Of a stretch of DNA of 64,000 bases, positions 37,625 to 46,834 are shown piece by piece. The DNA is from Saprospiraceae bacterium (GTDB taxonomy: Bacteria; Bacteroidota; Bacteroidia; Chitinophagales; Saprospiraceae): the NCBI GenBank assembly GCA_041392805.1, contig JAWKLJ010000001.1, forward strand, positions 3,968,001 to 4,032,000, given 5' to 3'. The first letter of the stretch is position 1, and each line of letters starts with the position of its first letter. Made by a program: the position numbers and the translations under genes. The notes beneath the pieces were generated by a model. That model searched no databases, was not told where the DNA came from, and saw only the letters and a program-made list of their open reading frames with translations.

Positions 37625-38002
37625 ATGAGAATTCTCATCTGCGAAGGTGGAGAAATGCTGATATCAGCATTAAAGTTTAGATTAGAAAAAAAAGGATTCG
37701 ACGTCTTTCTTGCAGCTAAGAAGGTAGAGGCAGGTAAACGAATTCAAGAAAAACGTCCGGATTTAATTGTGCTGGATGTGGATTTACCTGGCTTTTCGGA
37801 AGCGGAATTAATTACCTTTATTAAAGACCGAAATGCACAAGAAGTTCCGCTTATTCTTTTGGGTAATATAGAACACGGTGATTTCGTTTTGGACGCACTC
37901 AAGATGGGGGCTGATGATTTTATCATTAAACCTATCAAACCCTTAGAACTGATCCTTAGAATTCAAAAAGTATTACAAGATAGAAAACTCGTTAACCCTT
38001 AA
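37625..38002 (+). CDS. Single-domain response regulator with altered acidic pocket
   Basis: 125 residues from the ATG at 37625; a TTG three codons earlier is possible. Receiver fold with the acceptor Asp in LIVLDVDLPGF and the Lys in FIIKPIKP. The usual acidic pair after strand 1 (E-D or D-D) reads ICEGGEM, so one or both Mg ligands are missing. There is no output domain. It may work by protein contact without normal phosphorylation. Upstream is the kinase/HPt pair; 12 bp downstream is the sugar nucleotidyltransferase gene. Confidence 0.85.
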   Translation: MRILICEGGEMLISALKFRLEKKGFDVFLAAKKVEAGKRIQEKRPDLIVLDVDLPGFSEAELITFIKDRNAQEVPLILLGNIEHGDFVLDALKMGADDFIIKPIKPLELILRIQKVLQDRKLVNP

Positions 38003-38014
38003 TGATCGTTTAGC

Positions 38015-38881
38015 ATGAAAGGAATAATTCTGGCAGGCGGATTAGGAACCCGCTTGTACCCCCTGACCTTAGCTGTGAGTAAACAATTAATGCCTGTTTA
38101 CGATAAGCCCATGATTTATTATCCACTTTCCACGCTGATGTCAGCGGGAATTCGGGATATCTTGATTATTAGTACACCCAAAGATTTACCTCATTTCGAA
38201 AAATTATTGGGTGATGGTAGCGAAATAGGCTGTGCTTTTTCCTATATCCCTCAATATGAACCCAATGGTTTGGCACAAGCTTTTGTCCTAGGGGAATCTT
38301 TTATTGGCAATGACCCCTCTGCACTGGTTTTAGGTGATAATATTTTCTATGGTGCAGGCCTGGAAGAACTCCTTAGAACCGCTACAGATCCTATCGGAGG
38401 CGTGGTTTTTGCTTACTGGGTTGCCGACCCTGAACGATATGGCGTGGTGGAGTTTGATAAGCATTTTAATGCCCTCTCTATAGAAGAAAAACCGACTAAG
38501 CCCAAATCGAATTATGCTGTCCCAGGTCTATATTTTTATGATAATACGGTTGTAGAAGTTGCTAAAAATCTACAGCCAAGCCCAAGAGGTGAATACGAAA
38601 TTACCGACGTTAATAAATACTACCTGGCTGCAAAAAAACTAAAAGTAGGTGTCTTGGGGCGTGGCGTCGCCTGGTTGGATACCGGTACCCATAAATCCTT
38701 GATGCAGGCAGGGCAATTTATTGAGGTAATCGAAGATCGCCAGGGACTCAAAATTGGCTGCATCGAGGAAGTCGCCTTCGAAAGAGGCTTCATTGACCAA
38801 GAACAGCTCGAACGCCTCGGTCACAAATACTTGAAAAGTGGGTATGGAGAATACCTGCTCAATTTATTGGAAAAAAGGTAA
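38015..38881 (+). CDS. rfbA: Glucose-1-phosphate thymidylyltransferase
   Basis: 288 residues, full length. N-terminal pyrophosphorylase signature GGLGTRLYPLT with the later KQLMPVYDKPMIYYPL, the LGDNIFYG metal/substrate loop, and conserved EEKPTKPKSNYAVPGLYFYD and GRGVAWLDTGTH. It makes dTDP-glucose, the first step to dTDP-rhamnose and other deoxysugars. The other rfb genes are not adjacent, unlike many dTDP-sugar operons. It starts 12 bp after the receiver gene. Confidence 0.95.
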   Translation: MKGIILAGGLGTRLYPLTLAVSKQLMPVYDKPMIYYPLSTLMSAGIRDILIISTPKDLPHFEKLLGDGSEIGCAFSYIPQYEPNGLAQAFVLGESFIGNDPSALVLGDNIFYGAGLEELLRTATDPIGGVVFAYWVADPERYGVVEFDKHFNALSIEEKPTKPKSNYAVPGLYFYDNTVVEVAKNLQPSPRGEYEITDVNKYYLAAKKLKVGVLGRGVAWLDTGTHKSLMQAGQFIEVIEDRQGLKIGCIEEVAFERGFIDQEQLERLGHKYLKSGYGEYLLNLLEKR

Positions 38882-38929
38882 GTACAGCGTGTATTGAATT
38901 TGTTTATTTTTAGCCAAGCAATACATCTG

Positions 38930-39020
38930 TAATTTGGAAATCGGAAGTGGGAAGGGGAATATTGCGCTCCTGAGCCTTTCCGATTTCCGACTTTCCGCCT
39001 TCCGATTTCCCATTTTCAAA
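38930..39020. other. Low-complexity inverted motif region
   Basis: The gap after rfbA contains repeated CGGAAATCGGAAG-type words and their complements (GAAATCGGAAGTGGGAAG, then TTCCGATTTCCGACTTTCCG), able to form several alternative hairpins. No gene is seen. A similar GCTCCTGAGCC / TTCCTGAGCCC word occurs in the first codons of the TolC-like gene at ~42355. Confidence 0.4.
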
Positions 39021-39158
39021 ACAGCGAATGCCAAAAGTCCAGATAATAGGGGAGATTGCAAATAAAAAAAGGCAATAGTGCAACAATGAGTAGCTTTACT
39101 TGTTGTTGTAATAGTTTTACTATCTTTTTTGTTTTTCTACTATACCAATTATTAGGAC

Positions 39159-40913
39159 ATGAATCAAAATAGGGTAAACGAAGAGACCTGGGGGCCCGTC
39201 AAGCGTTTTTTTAAAATGCTGAGTCTAGACCGAAAGGATATTACCTATATCTACATCTATGCTATTTTTGCGGGCCTCATTACCCTCTCTTTGCCATTGG
39301 GCATTCAGGCTATTATTAGCTTGATTGCAGGGGGAACTATTTCTACCTCCCTCATTATACTCATTATTATCGTTACCATTGGTACGGCACTTACGGGTAT
39401 ACTGAAGGTAATGCAATTAGTTGTCACGGAGACGCTACAACGGCGGATTTTTACGCGCTCGGCTTTTGAATTCGCCTACCGAATCCCTCGGCTATCGCTG
39501 GAGGGGACCCTAAGGGAATACCCGCCAGAACTAGTCAACCGCTTTTTTGATACTTTAACCTTGCAGAAAGGCGTTCCAAAAATTTTGGTAGACTTCTCCA
39601 GTGCGGTATTACAAATCTTATTTGGCTTAATTCTCATTTCTTTTTATCACCCGTTTTTTGTGTTTTTCAGCCTTCTTTTGATCTTGATGGTAACCATCAT
39701 TATTAGCGTTACTGGTCCGGGTGGTTTGAAGACAAGTTTAATGGAAAGCAAGTACAAATATAAGATCGCCCATTGGCTGGAAGAAATTGCCCGCTCCATG
39801 ACCACCTTCAAATTAGCAGGAGGTAGTGATTTGTCAATGGATACCACAAATGAGCTGGTTGTTGGTTATTTGGACAGTCGGAAAAAGCACTTTAAGGTTT
39901 TATTGGTTCAATATGGAAATATCGTAGCTTTCAAAACCATCGTGACGGGAACCCTACTTTTATTAGGCAGCTATTTGGTCGTAGAAAACCGGATCAATAT
40001 CGGCCAATTCGTTGCGGCTGAAATCGTTGTGCTATTAATACTTTCCTCGGTAGAAAAACTGATTCTAACGATGGAGACGATCTATGATGTACTCACAGCC
40101 GTAGAGAAGATAGGAGTCGTTGTCGATTTACCCTTAGAAGAAGAGGGCGGTATCCCCTTCGAGCAAATAGATACCGGAAAAGGGATGAATGTAAATATTC
40201 AAAACCTATCCTTTCAATTTCCTGATGCCGAAAAGCCGACCATAGATGCTTTATCGCTTGATGTGGCGCCCGGAGAGAAAATTTGCATTGCAGGTTATAA
40301 TCGAGCTGGCAAATCCACTTTAGTCAAGATAATTTCTGGGTTTTATACTAGTTTCAAAGGAACCGTATCCTATAACGGTTTTCCCATTCGAAGTTTGAGT
40401 ATTTCAAGTTTGCGAAAGCATATAGGTGACCACAGCCCTGAAGAGGACATATTTAGAGGCAGTATTATCGAAAACATTTGTTTAGGACACGAAGAGCTGG
40501 GAATAGAGGACGTCATATGGGCATGCAAAAGCGTAGGCTTGGACACGTACATTGAACAATTGCCAATGGGGTACCAATCGGTTTTAATTCCAGGTGGTAC
40601 CAATGTACCTCGAAGTGTCAGGGCCAAAATAATTTTGGCCAGGGGAATTGTCTACCGACCGCGATTGCTGGTAATGGAAGAATTTTTTATTAATTTTTCT
40701 CAAACGGATCGCGAAAAAATTGCGTCATTACTTACCGCAAAGGAAAACAACTGGACATTGATAGCAGTAACAAACGATCCCACCCTGGCTCGAAATTGCG
40801 ATCGGGTTTTAATTATGAAAGACGGTCAAATTATTGCAGAAGGGGATTTTGATTCCATCCGCCAGGGCGAACATTTCGAACAAGTATTCAAAACGGCTAA
40901 TCAACCCATCTAA
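39159..40913 (+). CDS. ABC exporter (membrane + ATPase fusion) with degenerate ATPase motifs
   Basis: 584 residues. Six-TM exporter domain (~25-310) fused to a nucleotide-binding domain (~345-584). Walker A is normal (GYNRAGKST, ~378-386). The ABC signature LSGGQ is replaced around 478-490 by PGGTNVPRSVRAK, and Walker B ends VMEEFFINF instead of LDEPT. With the next two genes it forms a type-I-secretion-like trio. No C39 peptidase domain is present. Whether it hydrolyses ATP is doubtful; it might need an intact partner. Confidence 0.85.
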   Translation: MNQNRVNEETWGPVKRFFKMLSLDRKDITYIYIYAIFAGLITLSLPLGIQAIISLIAGGTISTSLIILIIIVTIGTALTGILKVMQLVVTETLQRRIFTRSAFEFAYRIPRLSLEGTLREYPPELVNRFFDTLTLQKGVPKILVDFSSAVLQILFGLILISFYHPFFVFFSLLLILMVTIIISVTGPGGLKTSLMESKYKYKIAHWLEEIARSMTTFKLAGGSDLSMDTTNELVVGYLDSRKKHFKVLLVQYGNIVAFKTIVTGTLLLLGSYLVVENRINIGQFVAAEIVVLLILSSVEKLILTMETIYDVLTAVEKIGVVVDLPLEEEGGIPFEQIDTGKGMNVNIQNLSFQFPDAEKPTIDALSLDVAPGEKICIAGYNRAGKSTLVKIISGFYTSFKGTVSYNGFPIRSLSISSLRKHIGDHSPEEDIFRGSIIENICLGHEELGIEDVIWACKSVGLDTYIEQLPMGYQSVLIPGGTNVPRSVRAKIILARGIVYRPRLLVMEEFFINFSQTDREKIASLLTAKENNWTLIAVTNDPTLARNCDRVLIMKDGQIIAEGDFDSIRQGEHFEQVFKTANQPI

Positions 40914-40923
40914 ACATAAACCG

Positions 40924-42300
40924 ATGCTAAACATTTCGCCAAATAGTATCCAACATAAGATACCTTCAGATAAAATAACCTCCCTTAGTAAGGTTAGCTT
41001 ATCGGCCTCCAATCGGATGTTCACGCGTTGGCTTTGGGGGACTTTGCTATTGACCATGTTGGTTTTTTTCCTGCCTTGGACCCAGAATATCCAGTCAAAA
41101 GGGAAAGTAACCACCCTTAGCCCCGATCACCGTCCACAAACCATTCATTCCACCATCGCTGGTCGAATCGAAAAATGGTATGTGCAGGAAGGACAGCTCG
41201 TGAAACAGGGAGATACCATTCTTTATTTATCCGAAATCAAGGCGGAGTACTTTGATAACCAATTGGTGGATCGAACCCTGCAACAGGTCAAATCAAAAGA
41301 GGACGCCCTCTGGTCTTATGATAATAAAGCGGGCGCATTGAACGACCAAATGGCTGCGATGAGAGAGGAATTAAAATTAAAACGAGAACAGCTAAAAAAT
41401 AAAATACAACAGGGTAAGCTCAAGATCGCTTCTGATAGTATCAAATTGATACAAGCAGATGTGGATTATGAAATAGCCGTCAAACAGTTTGACCGAACCG
41501 AGGAGCTGTACAACAAAGGGATCAAATCCTTGACGGAGTATGAGCAAAAACGGCTAAAAGTACAAGAGACGAATGCTAAAAAAATAGCAGCAGCTAATGA
41601 CTTGGCTACTACGGCAAACGAATTGATCAATGCGACCCTCACTTTAAATCAGATTGAATTTGAATATGGCCAAAAATTGGCCAAAACCCAATCTGATCGC
41701 TTTAGTACGCTGTCTCAAAAGTATGATACGGAAGCCAATATCAGCAAATTGAAAATAGCTTCTTCTAATTACGAGAAGCGGCAGCAGTTTTATTATATCA
41801 CCGCTCCTCAGGATGCCTACATTACCAAAGCCATCGTCAATGGTCTTGGTGAAACCGTGAAAGAGGGCGAAGCTGTCGTCAGTATTATGCCTGCCCACTA
41901 CCAACTGGCTGTTGAAATGTATGTTCGTCCTATGGATTTGCCACTGATCCAGCTTGGCCAAGTTGTCCGTATCCAGTTTGATGGTTGGCCAGCCTTTGTT
42001 TTTGCGGGCTGGCCAGGCGCTTCATTCGGAACTTATACGGGAAAAATTGTGGCTATTGATAATACGATCAATACAAGTTATAGCCAATATCGGGTTTTGG
42101 TCGCACCGGATGTAATGGATCGGGAATGGCCCACCGCTCTGCGCCCTGGATCAGGTGCCTGGACCATCACCTTGCTCAATGATGTCCCGATTTGGTACGA
42201 GGTTTGGCGCCAACTGAATGGTTTCCCGCCTGATTATTATGAAAGTGATTATGATTTAATGCCTAAATTGAAGGCTCCTATAAAATCTATCCCAAAATGA
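40924..42300 (+). CDS. HlyD-family membrane fusion protein
   Basis: 458 residues from the ATG at 40924; the frame is open further upstream within the ABC gene. One TM near residues 42-62, a first biotinyl-lipoyl half (TIHSTIAGRIEKWYVQEGQL), long coiled-coil hairpin (~130-280, Gln/Lys-rich), the second lipoyl half (ITAPQDAYITKAI), and a beta-barrel region. It bridges the inner-membrane ABC exporter and the outer-membrane TolC-like protein. It starts 11 bp after the ABC gene and its stop overlaps the next start (ATGA). Confidence 0.92.
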   Translation: MLNISPNSIQHKIPSDKITSLSKVSLSASNRMFTRWLWGTLLLTMLVFFLPWTQNIQSKGKVTTLSPDHRPQTIHSTIAGRIEKWYVQEGQLVKQGDTILYLSEIKAEYFDNQLVDRTLQQVKSKEDALWSYDNKAGALNDQMAAMREELKLKREQLKNKIQQGKLKIASDSIKLIQADVDYEIAVKQFDRTEELYNKGIKSLTEYEQKRLKVQETNAKKIAAANDLATTANELINATLTLNQIEFEYGQKLAKTQSDRFSTLSQKYDTEANISKLKIASSNYEKRQQFYYITAPQDAYITKAIVNGLGETVKEGEAVVSIMPAHYQLAVEMYVRPMDLPLIQLGQVVRIQFDGWPAFVFAGWPGASFGTYTGKIVAIDNTINTSYSQYRVLVAPDVMDREWPTALRPGSGAWTITLLNDVPIWYEVWRQLNGFPPDYYESDYDLMPKLKAPIKSIPK

Positions 42301-43862
42301 TTTACCGTTTAATGCTGGACGAAAAGAGGTGCTTCGGAGCCGGAAACAGCTTAGCATTCCTGAGCCCCTCCACGAAACACGATTCAGGTGCTTCCAGTTT
42401 CCAATTTCATCTTGGTTTCCTTAGAAGAGAAGTCTTCGTTTTATTACTCTTCCTTATTGGCCCGGTACATTCGCTTTGGAGCCAATCTCCAGGTGCTACG
42501 ACCATTTTAACCGAGGACGCTTTTTTGGAGTGGGTTCGGCAGCATCATCCTTATGCCCTCCAGGCTAGCTTATTGCCACAGCAGGCAGATGCAAAGCTTA
42601 TGAAAGCCAGGGGCGGTTTTGACCCCAAGCTAGAAAGTGAGATCGACCAAAAAAACTTTGATGGAAAACGATATTACCATTTAGCCAATGGTGGCTTCAA
42701 GGTGCCAACCTGGTATGGCCTGGAGGTTAAAGGAGGCTATGAATGGACCGATGGCCTATTTCTAAGCCCTGAACGAAAACTTCCCTCCATCGGTCAAGCT
42801 GTTTTGGGTGTAAGTGCCAATCTCTTTCAAGGCTTATTGATTGATCAGCGACGAGCAGACCTGCAAAAGGCAAAAATAGGGCAACAGGCCAGTCAGGTGG
42901 AAAGGCAGCAAGTCCTCAATGATCTTCTGATGAGGGCAGGAACAGCTTATTGGGAATGGGTACTGGCCTTTAATGAATGGACAATTTATCAAAGGAGTCG
43001 ACAGTTTGCCATGCAACGCTTTGAAGGTATTCGCGAAAGTTTTTTTCAAGGAGATAAGGCCGCTGTGGATACCTTAGAGAGCTGGATTCAGGTGCAAACC
43101 TGGGAAAACCAGGTGCTCCAGGCACAACTAGATTATCAAAAGGCAGGGTTTGAGTTGTCAAATTTCCTTTGGCTGGAGCAAAGCGTTCCCTTAGAAATAA
43201 CGCCAACCCTACAACCTCCCTTATTGGAAACACTCCTTGTCCAAGAATTGCCAGACGGCCTCCTTGCTGAAAACCTGGCTGCTTTAGGGGCCACCCAACC
43301 AAGCCTTCAATTGTACCAATACAAATTGGCTGAACTGGAAGTGGATAGAAGGTTGAAAACAGATAAGCTAAAACCCAATATAAAGCTGGAATATCATCTG
43401 TTGGGAAATGGGTTTGACTTTTCTGGGAATGAAGGGCAAAATGGCAGTACTGTTTCCCAATTATTTGGACAAAATTATAAATGGGGGGCCAGCCTGAGTT
43501 TCCCTCTTTTTCTTCGGAAAGAACGAGGAGATATAGAATTGGCAAACCTGAAAATCAAAGAAAATGAATACCAATTGGACCAGAAACAATTGGAATGGCG
43601 CAATAAATTGGCTAGTTATTTTTATAGTTTACAAAATATGGCCGAACAAGTTGGGCGACTTCAGGATATGGTGGCTGACTATCAAACCTTACTTCAAGCA
43701 GAGATAGAAAAATTTAATATCGGAGAAAGTTCCATTTTTTTATTGAATACGCGAGAGCAAAGTTTGTTAAAATCACAATTAAGCCTCGCCAAGTTGCGCG
43801 CCAGCTGGCACAAAAGCCAACTGGGCTTGGAGTGGGCAAGAGGCAGCTTGGGGGTCCAATAA
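42297..43862 (+). CDS. TolC-like outer membrane efflux protein
   Basis: 521 residues. The coupled ATG at 42297 overlaps the HlyD stop. The first ~45 residues precede an obvious signal peptide (REVFVLLLFLIGPVHSLWSQ), so either a later non-ATG start is used or the leader is unusually long. The mature part has the two TolC repeats with long helices (LNDLLMRAGTAYWEWVLAFN; then NKLASYFYSLQNMAEQVG). It forms the outer-membrane channel of the trio. Confidence 0.88.
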   Translation: MIYRLMLDEKRCFGAGNSLAFLSPSTKHDSGASSFQFHLGFLRREVFVLLLFLIGPVHSLWSQSPGATTILTEDAFLEWVRQHHPYALQASLLPQQADAKLMKARGGFDPKLESEIDQKNFDGKRYYHLANGGFKVPTWYGLEVKGGYEWTDGLFLSPERKLPSIGQAVLGVSANLFQGLLIDQRRADLQKAKIGQQASQVERQQVLNDLLMRAGTAYWEWVLAFNEWTIYQRSRQFAMQRFEGIRESFFQGDKAAVDTLESWIQVQTWENQVLQAQLDYQKAGFELSNFLWLEQSVPLEITPTLQPPLLETLLVQELPDGLLAENLAALGATQPSLQLYQYKLAELEVDRRLKTDKLKPNIKLEYHLLGNGFDFSGNEGQNGSTVSQLFGQNYKWGASLSFPLFLRKERGDIELANLKIKENEYQLDQKQLEWRNKLASYFYSLQNMAEQVGRLQDMVADYQTLLQAEIEKFNIGESSIFLLNTREQSLLKSQLSLAKLRASWHKSQLGLEWARGSLGVQ

Positions 43863-43873
43863 AAACGGTCTGG

Positions 43874-45031
43874 TTATCGCTTTTTTCGATGCTTATTCCA
43901 AAGCATAAAACTGCTGATAGCCCCAATGAGGAATAATAAAATGGCGATGATTTCGGCTTGTGTCAATGAAGTGCCAAGTACATGGTAGTCATCATTGATG
44001 CGTATTTTCTCTATCCAGAATCGCTCTACGCCATTGAATATCAGATAAAAGGAAAAAAGTAAACCTGGAATGACCACGCGTTTTCTTAATCCCCAAAGAA
44101 AGCCCCCAATTAACAAAGCCATGATGGTTTCGTAAAGTGGTGTTGGATAAACGGCAGGTGACAATCGGCTGCAATAATGGTAGGTACAGCCTTCTATGGC
44201 CACCCCTTCATTTAGCACATTATGCGGATAATCATAGGCCCAAAGCCAATCTGGTAGAAACCACCAGGATGGTTGGGCGGCCGCCACAATGCCCCAGTCG
44301 CCATCGCCCGAGAAATGGCAGCCTAAACGGCCAATGCCATAAGCAATAATTAGTGCTGGTGCGATGGCGTCCATCACATGTATAAGCGGAATTTTTTTTC
44401 TTCTCAAGTAATACGCCACACATAAGAACCCACCAATCAATCCACCATAGATCGCCAATCCACTGCCGGAAAAAAAAGTTTTGACAGGGTTTTCGAAAAA
44501 AGCAGGAAGGTCTTCTATTAAGGCGAAAATCTTGGCGCCCACTACTCCCGAAATAGCGGCAATCATTGTAATATCGCCTATGCGGTCATGCGGATAGACC
44601 TCAATGGTTTCTACTTTGGGGCCAGCGGTTTTTCTACGCTGACCATCCCAATACTTCAAGCCAAACATCAAGCCTGCCATTAATATTCCAACCCCCCAGT
44701 TTCCTTCGCCAGATAACAAAAAAGTAGCAGGATCTTTCTGGAAAGTATCAAACTGGGTCGCTATGGCAAAACCTTTGAACCCTAAAATAAAACCAAAAAT
44801 GAGATTGGACAACAGGTCCCATACCGTAGCCCCTTTGTTGTTTTCGAGGGTGAGTTGCATCGGTGTAAAAAGACCAGCTGCCGCTTTGCGTTTTAATTCA
44901 TGGTACAATAAAAAGGCAGCTGAAAGGATGGCTAACACCAGAAAAAAACCGAATGTTTTGAAAATAGAGGTCCAGTTGTCAGCAGCAGTTCCAAATAGAG
45001 CATGAAAAAAATAGGAAAGATCGGGAAACAT
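43874..45031 (-). CDS. lgt: Prolipoprotein diacylglyceryl transferase
   Basis: 385 residues, longer than the ~270-300 of enterobacterial Lgt, as is usual in Bacteroidota. About seven or eight TM helices. The Lgt signature region reads YGIGRLGCHFSGDGDWG; FSGSGLAIYGGLIGGF and the C-terminal RFWIEKIRIN are also in place. It transfers diacylglycerol to the lipobox Cys of prelipoproteins at the inner membrane, which the GldH and cassette lipoproteins here need. Convergent with the TolC gene (11 bp apart). Confidence 0.92.
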   Translation of the reverse strand: MFPDLSYFFHALFGTAADNWTSIFKTFGFFLVLAILSAAFLLYHELKRKAAAGLFTPMQLTLENNKGATVWDLLSNLIFGFILGFKGFAIATQFDTFQKDPATFLLSGEGNWGVGILMAGLMFGLKYWDGQRRKTAGPKVETIEVYPHDRIGDITMIAAISGVVGAKIFALIEDLPAFFENPVKTFFSGSGLAIYGGLIGGFLCVAYYLRRKKIPLIHVMDAIAPALIIAYGIGRLGCHFSGDGDWGIVAAAQPSWWFLPDWLWAYDYPHNVLNEGVAIEGCTYHYCSRLSPAVYPTPLYETIMALLIGGFLWGLRKRVVIPGLLFSFYLIFNGVERFWIEKIRINDDYHVLGTSLTQAEIIAILLFLIGAISSFMLWNKHRKKR

Positions 45032-45119
45032 AAGCGTGTATGTGGTTGAAAGGTAAAAATAGGAAAATCTTCTCGTTGTTGGTTTTTTAACAAAATTTTA
45101 AAAAAAAATGCCAAAACAC

Positions 45120-45150
45120 TTGACAAATTCAAAAGCTTAGTTTATGTTTG
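45120..45150 (+). promoter_or_regulatory. Bacteroidota-type promoter of the GntR/ABC operon
   Basis: TTG at 45120-45122 and TATGTTTG at 45143-45150 fit the -33 TTG / -7 TAnnTTTG pattern of the Bacteroidota housekeeping sigma factor, with 20 bases between. The transcription start would fall inside the palindrome that follows, 35-40 bp before the ABC start codon. Confidence 0.7.
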
Positions 45151-45173
45151 TACTGTATTAGTTAAGTAGTACA
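45149..45173. promoter_or_regulatory. Candidate operator for the GntR-family regulator
   Basis: TGTACT and AGTACA form a perfect inverted repeat with 13 bases between. It overlaps the end of the -7 box and the expected start site, where a repressor would block transcription. The operon encodes its own YtrA-type GntR regulator as the third gene, so autoregulation is the obvious model. Confidence 0.6.
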
Positions 45174-45191
45174 CTAAATCACTAACCAATT

Positions 45192-46049
45192 ATGATACAA
45201 TTAACAGACCTCTCATTTGCTTACGGCCGCACTGGACCTTTATTCGAGGGGTTGCAATTGTCCATTTCGGGTGGTAATATTTACGGACTGTTGGGGAAGA
45301 ACGGCGCTGGAAAGACGACGCTACTTAGCCTCATCTCCGGATTGCTACATCCGAAGAAAGGAAAATGTGAGGTGATGGGGTATGTACCAGCTGAACGAAA
45401 GCCTTCTTTTTTAGCTGATTTGTATTTTATTCCGGAAGAGTTGCATGTGCCAGCCATGTACATCAATACTTTTGTGGACATTTATGCACCTTTTTACCCT
45501 GCATTCGACCGCGCTCAATTTGCAACCTTAATAGATGAGTTTAAACTGGATGTCACTAAAAAAATGACGAAACTCTCTTATGGGCAAAAGAAAAAAGTCA
45601 TGCTTAGTTTTGGTTTGGCGACCAATTGCCGCCTGCTGATCCTGGATGAACCTACGAACGGATTGGATATTCCTTCAAAAACACAATTGCGGAAAATTTT
45701 GGCAGGAGCCATAACAGATGACCGCACGTTTATTATTTCTACACACCAGGTACGTGATTTATCGAATTTGATGGACCCTATTATTATCATCAATGATGGG
45801 AAAATTATTTTCCAGGAGTCGATAGAATCCATTAATGAAAAACTCCAGTTTCAAATGGTTTTTACCGAACCTGATCCTCAAGCGGTTATTTATGCCGAGC
45901 GCGTTCCTGGTGGCTATATGACAATTAATCCTCAAAATGGAGAAGGAGAGGAGGAAGTGGATCTTGAAGTATTATTTAATGCTGTGATCGAAAAGAGCAG
46001 CTATTTCAATGACCTGTTTAAAACCGACTACAATTATGCAAGCGAATAA
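45192..46049 (+). CDS. ABC transporter ATP-binding protein
   Basis: 285 residues. Walker A GKNGAGKTTL, signature LSYGQKKKV, Walker B LLILDEPTNGLD, H-loop STHQ. A C-terminal ~70-residue extension follows. It pairs with the next gene, an ABC-2-type permease, whose start overlaps its end by 14 nt. The regulator arrangement resembles YtrA-controlled ABC systems responsive to cell-wall stress, but the substrate is unknown. Confidence 0.93.
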   Translation: MIQLTDLSFAYGRTGPLFEGLQLSISGGNIYGLLGKNGAGKTTLLSLISGLLHPKKGKCEVMGYVPAERKPSFLADLYFIPEELHVPAMYINTFVDIYAPFYPAFDRAQFATLIDEFKLDVTKKMTKLSYGQKKKVMLSFGLATNCRLLILDEPTNGLDIPSKTQLRKILAGAITDDRTFIISTHQVRDLSNLMDPIIIINDGKIIFQESIESINEKLQFQMVFTEPDPQAVIYAERVPGGYMTINPQNGEGEEEVDLEVLFNAVIEKSSYFNDLFKTDYNYASE

Positions 46050-46833
46050 TATGTTTGATCCACGGCGGTTTTGGCTATTGCTAAAAGAAGAGATCCATTT
46101 GGATTACCACCGATACCTCCTGGGATTGGGTGCCGCTTTTGGCCTATTGGCTGTCATCTGGTGGTTCAATGGCTTCGATATCAATGTCAATGACCACTTA
46201 GCTGAATTCCACTATATCTGGTTTGGCATCATTCTGATTGGCGGTGGCGCCTTTTTCACGAGCATTGCTTATGTTCCATACGGAGAGAAAACGTCCAGGC
46301 TATTTTACCTTAATCTCCCGGCCTCCACCCTCGAAAAATTTGCGAGTAAATGGTTTATCACCGCTATTCTTTATCCCTTGGCTATTTGGCTTTTTTATCT
46401 TGTTTTTTCGTGGGTAGTGAATGCTGTCTATATGGCGTATACCGGAGGAACCCCATTTATCGCGCTTCCGGCCTTTGGTTACAAAACCTGGTTATTTATC
46501 CGGATATACATCGTTGTGCAATCCCTCTTTTTATTAGGTGCTGTTATTTTTCATCGTTTTGCCATTTTTAAGACTGGCTTTTCGCTCTTGTTACTTGGAA
46601 TCACCCTTGGCTTATTCACATTTATCTGTTTTCGACTGCTTTTTCCTGAAGTGTTTGATGGTTTACTTACGGTAGGCCGCTATTCGCCCAATCAGGTATA
46701 CGAACCCTCCGAATCTTTTAAAACATTTGTGGAAACGCGCATGGAGGATATGTTAACCTATCTATTTTGGATTGTTCCGGCTCCGGTACTACTGATTATC
46801 GGTTATTATAAACTTAAAGAAAAAGAGGTGTAA
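46036..46833 (+). CDS. ABC-2-type permease subunit
   Basis: 265 residues from the ATG at 46036; the ATG at 46051, just after the ABC stop, is an equally good choice. About six TM helices, with a soluble N-terminus and the motif EKTSRLFYLNLPASTLEKFASKW typical of ABC-2 proteins (cut here: YLNLPAS and EKF). It is the membrane partner of the preceding ATPase. The regulator gene follows 1 bp later. Confidence 0.85.
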   Translation: MQANNMFDPRRFWLLLKEEIHLDYHRYLLGLGAAFGLLAVIWWFNGFDINVNDHLAEFHYIWFGIILIGGGAFFTSIAYVPYGEKTSRLFYLNLPASTLEKFASKWFITAILYPLAIWLFYLVFSWVVNAVYMAYTGGTPFIALPAFGYKTWLFIRIYIVVQSLFLLGAVIFHRFAIFKTGFSLLLLGITLGLFTFICFRLLFPEVFDGLLTVGRYSPNQVYEPSESFKTFVETRMEDMLTYLFWIVPAPVLLIIGYYKLKEKEV

Positions 46834-46834
46834 G

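Noticed and set aside
37600..37625. TATATTTG promoter for the receiver gene
   Set aside because: The box ends 8 bp before the ATG and the nearest TTG is only 16 bases upstream of it.
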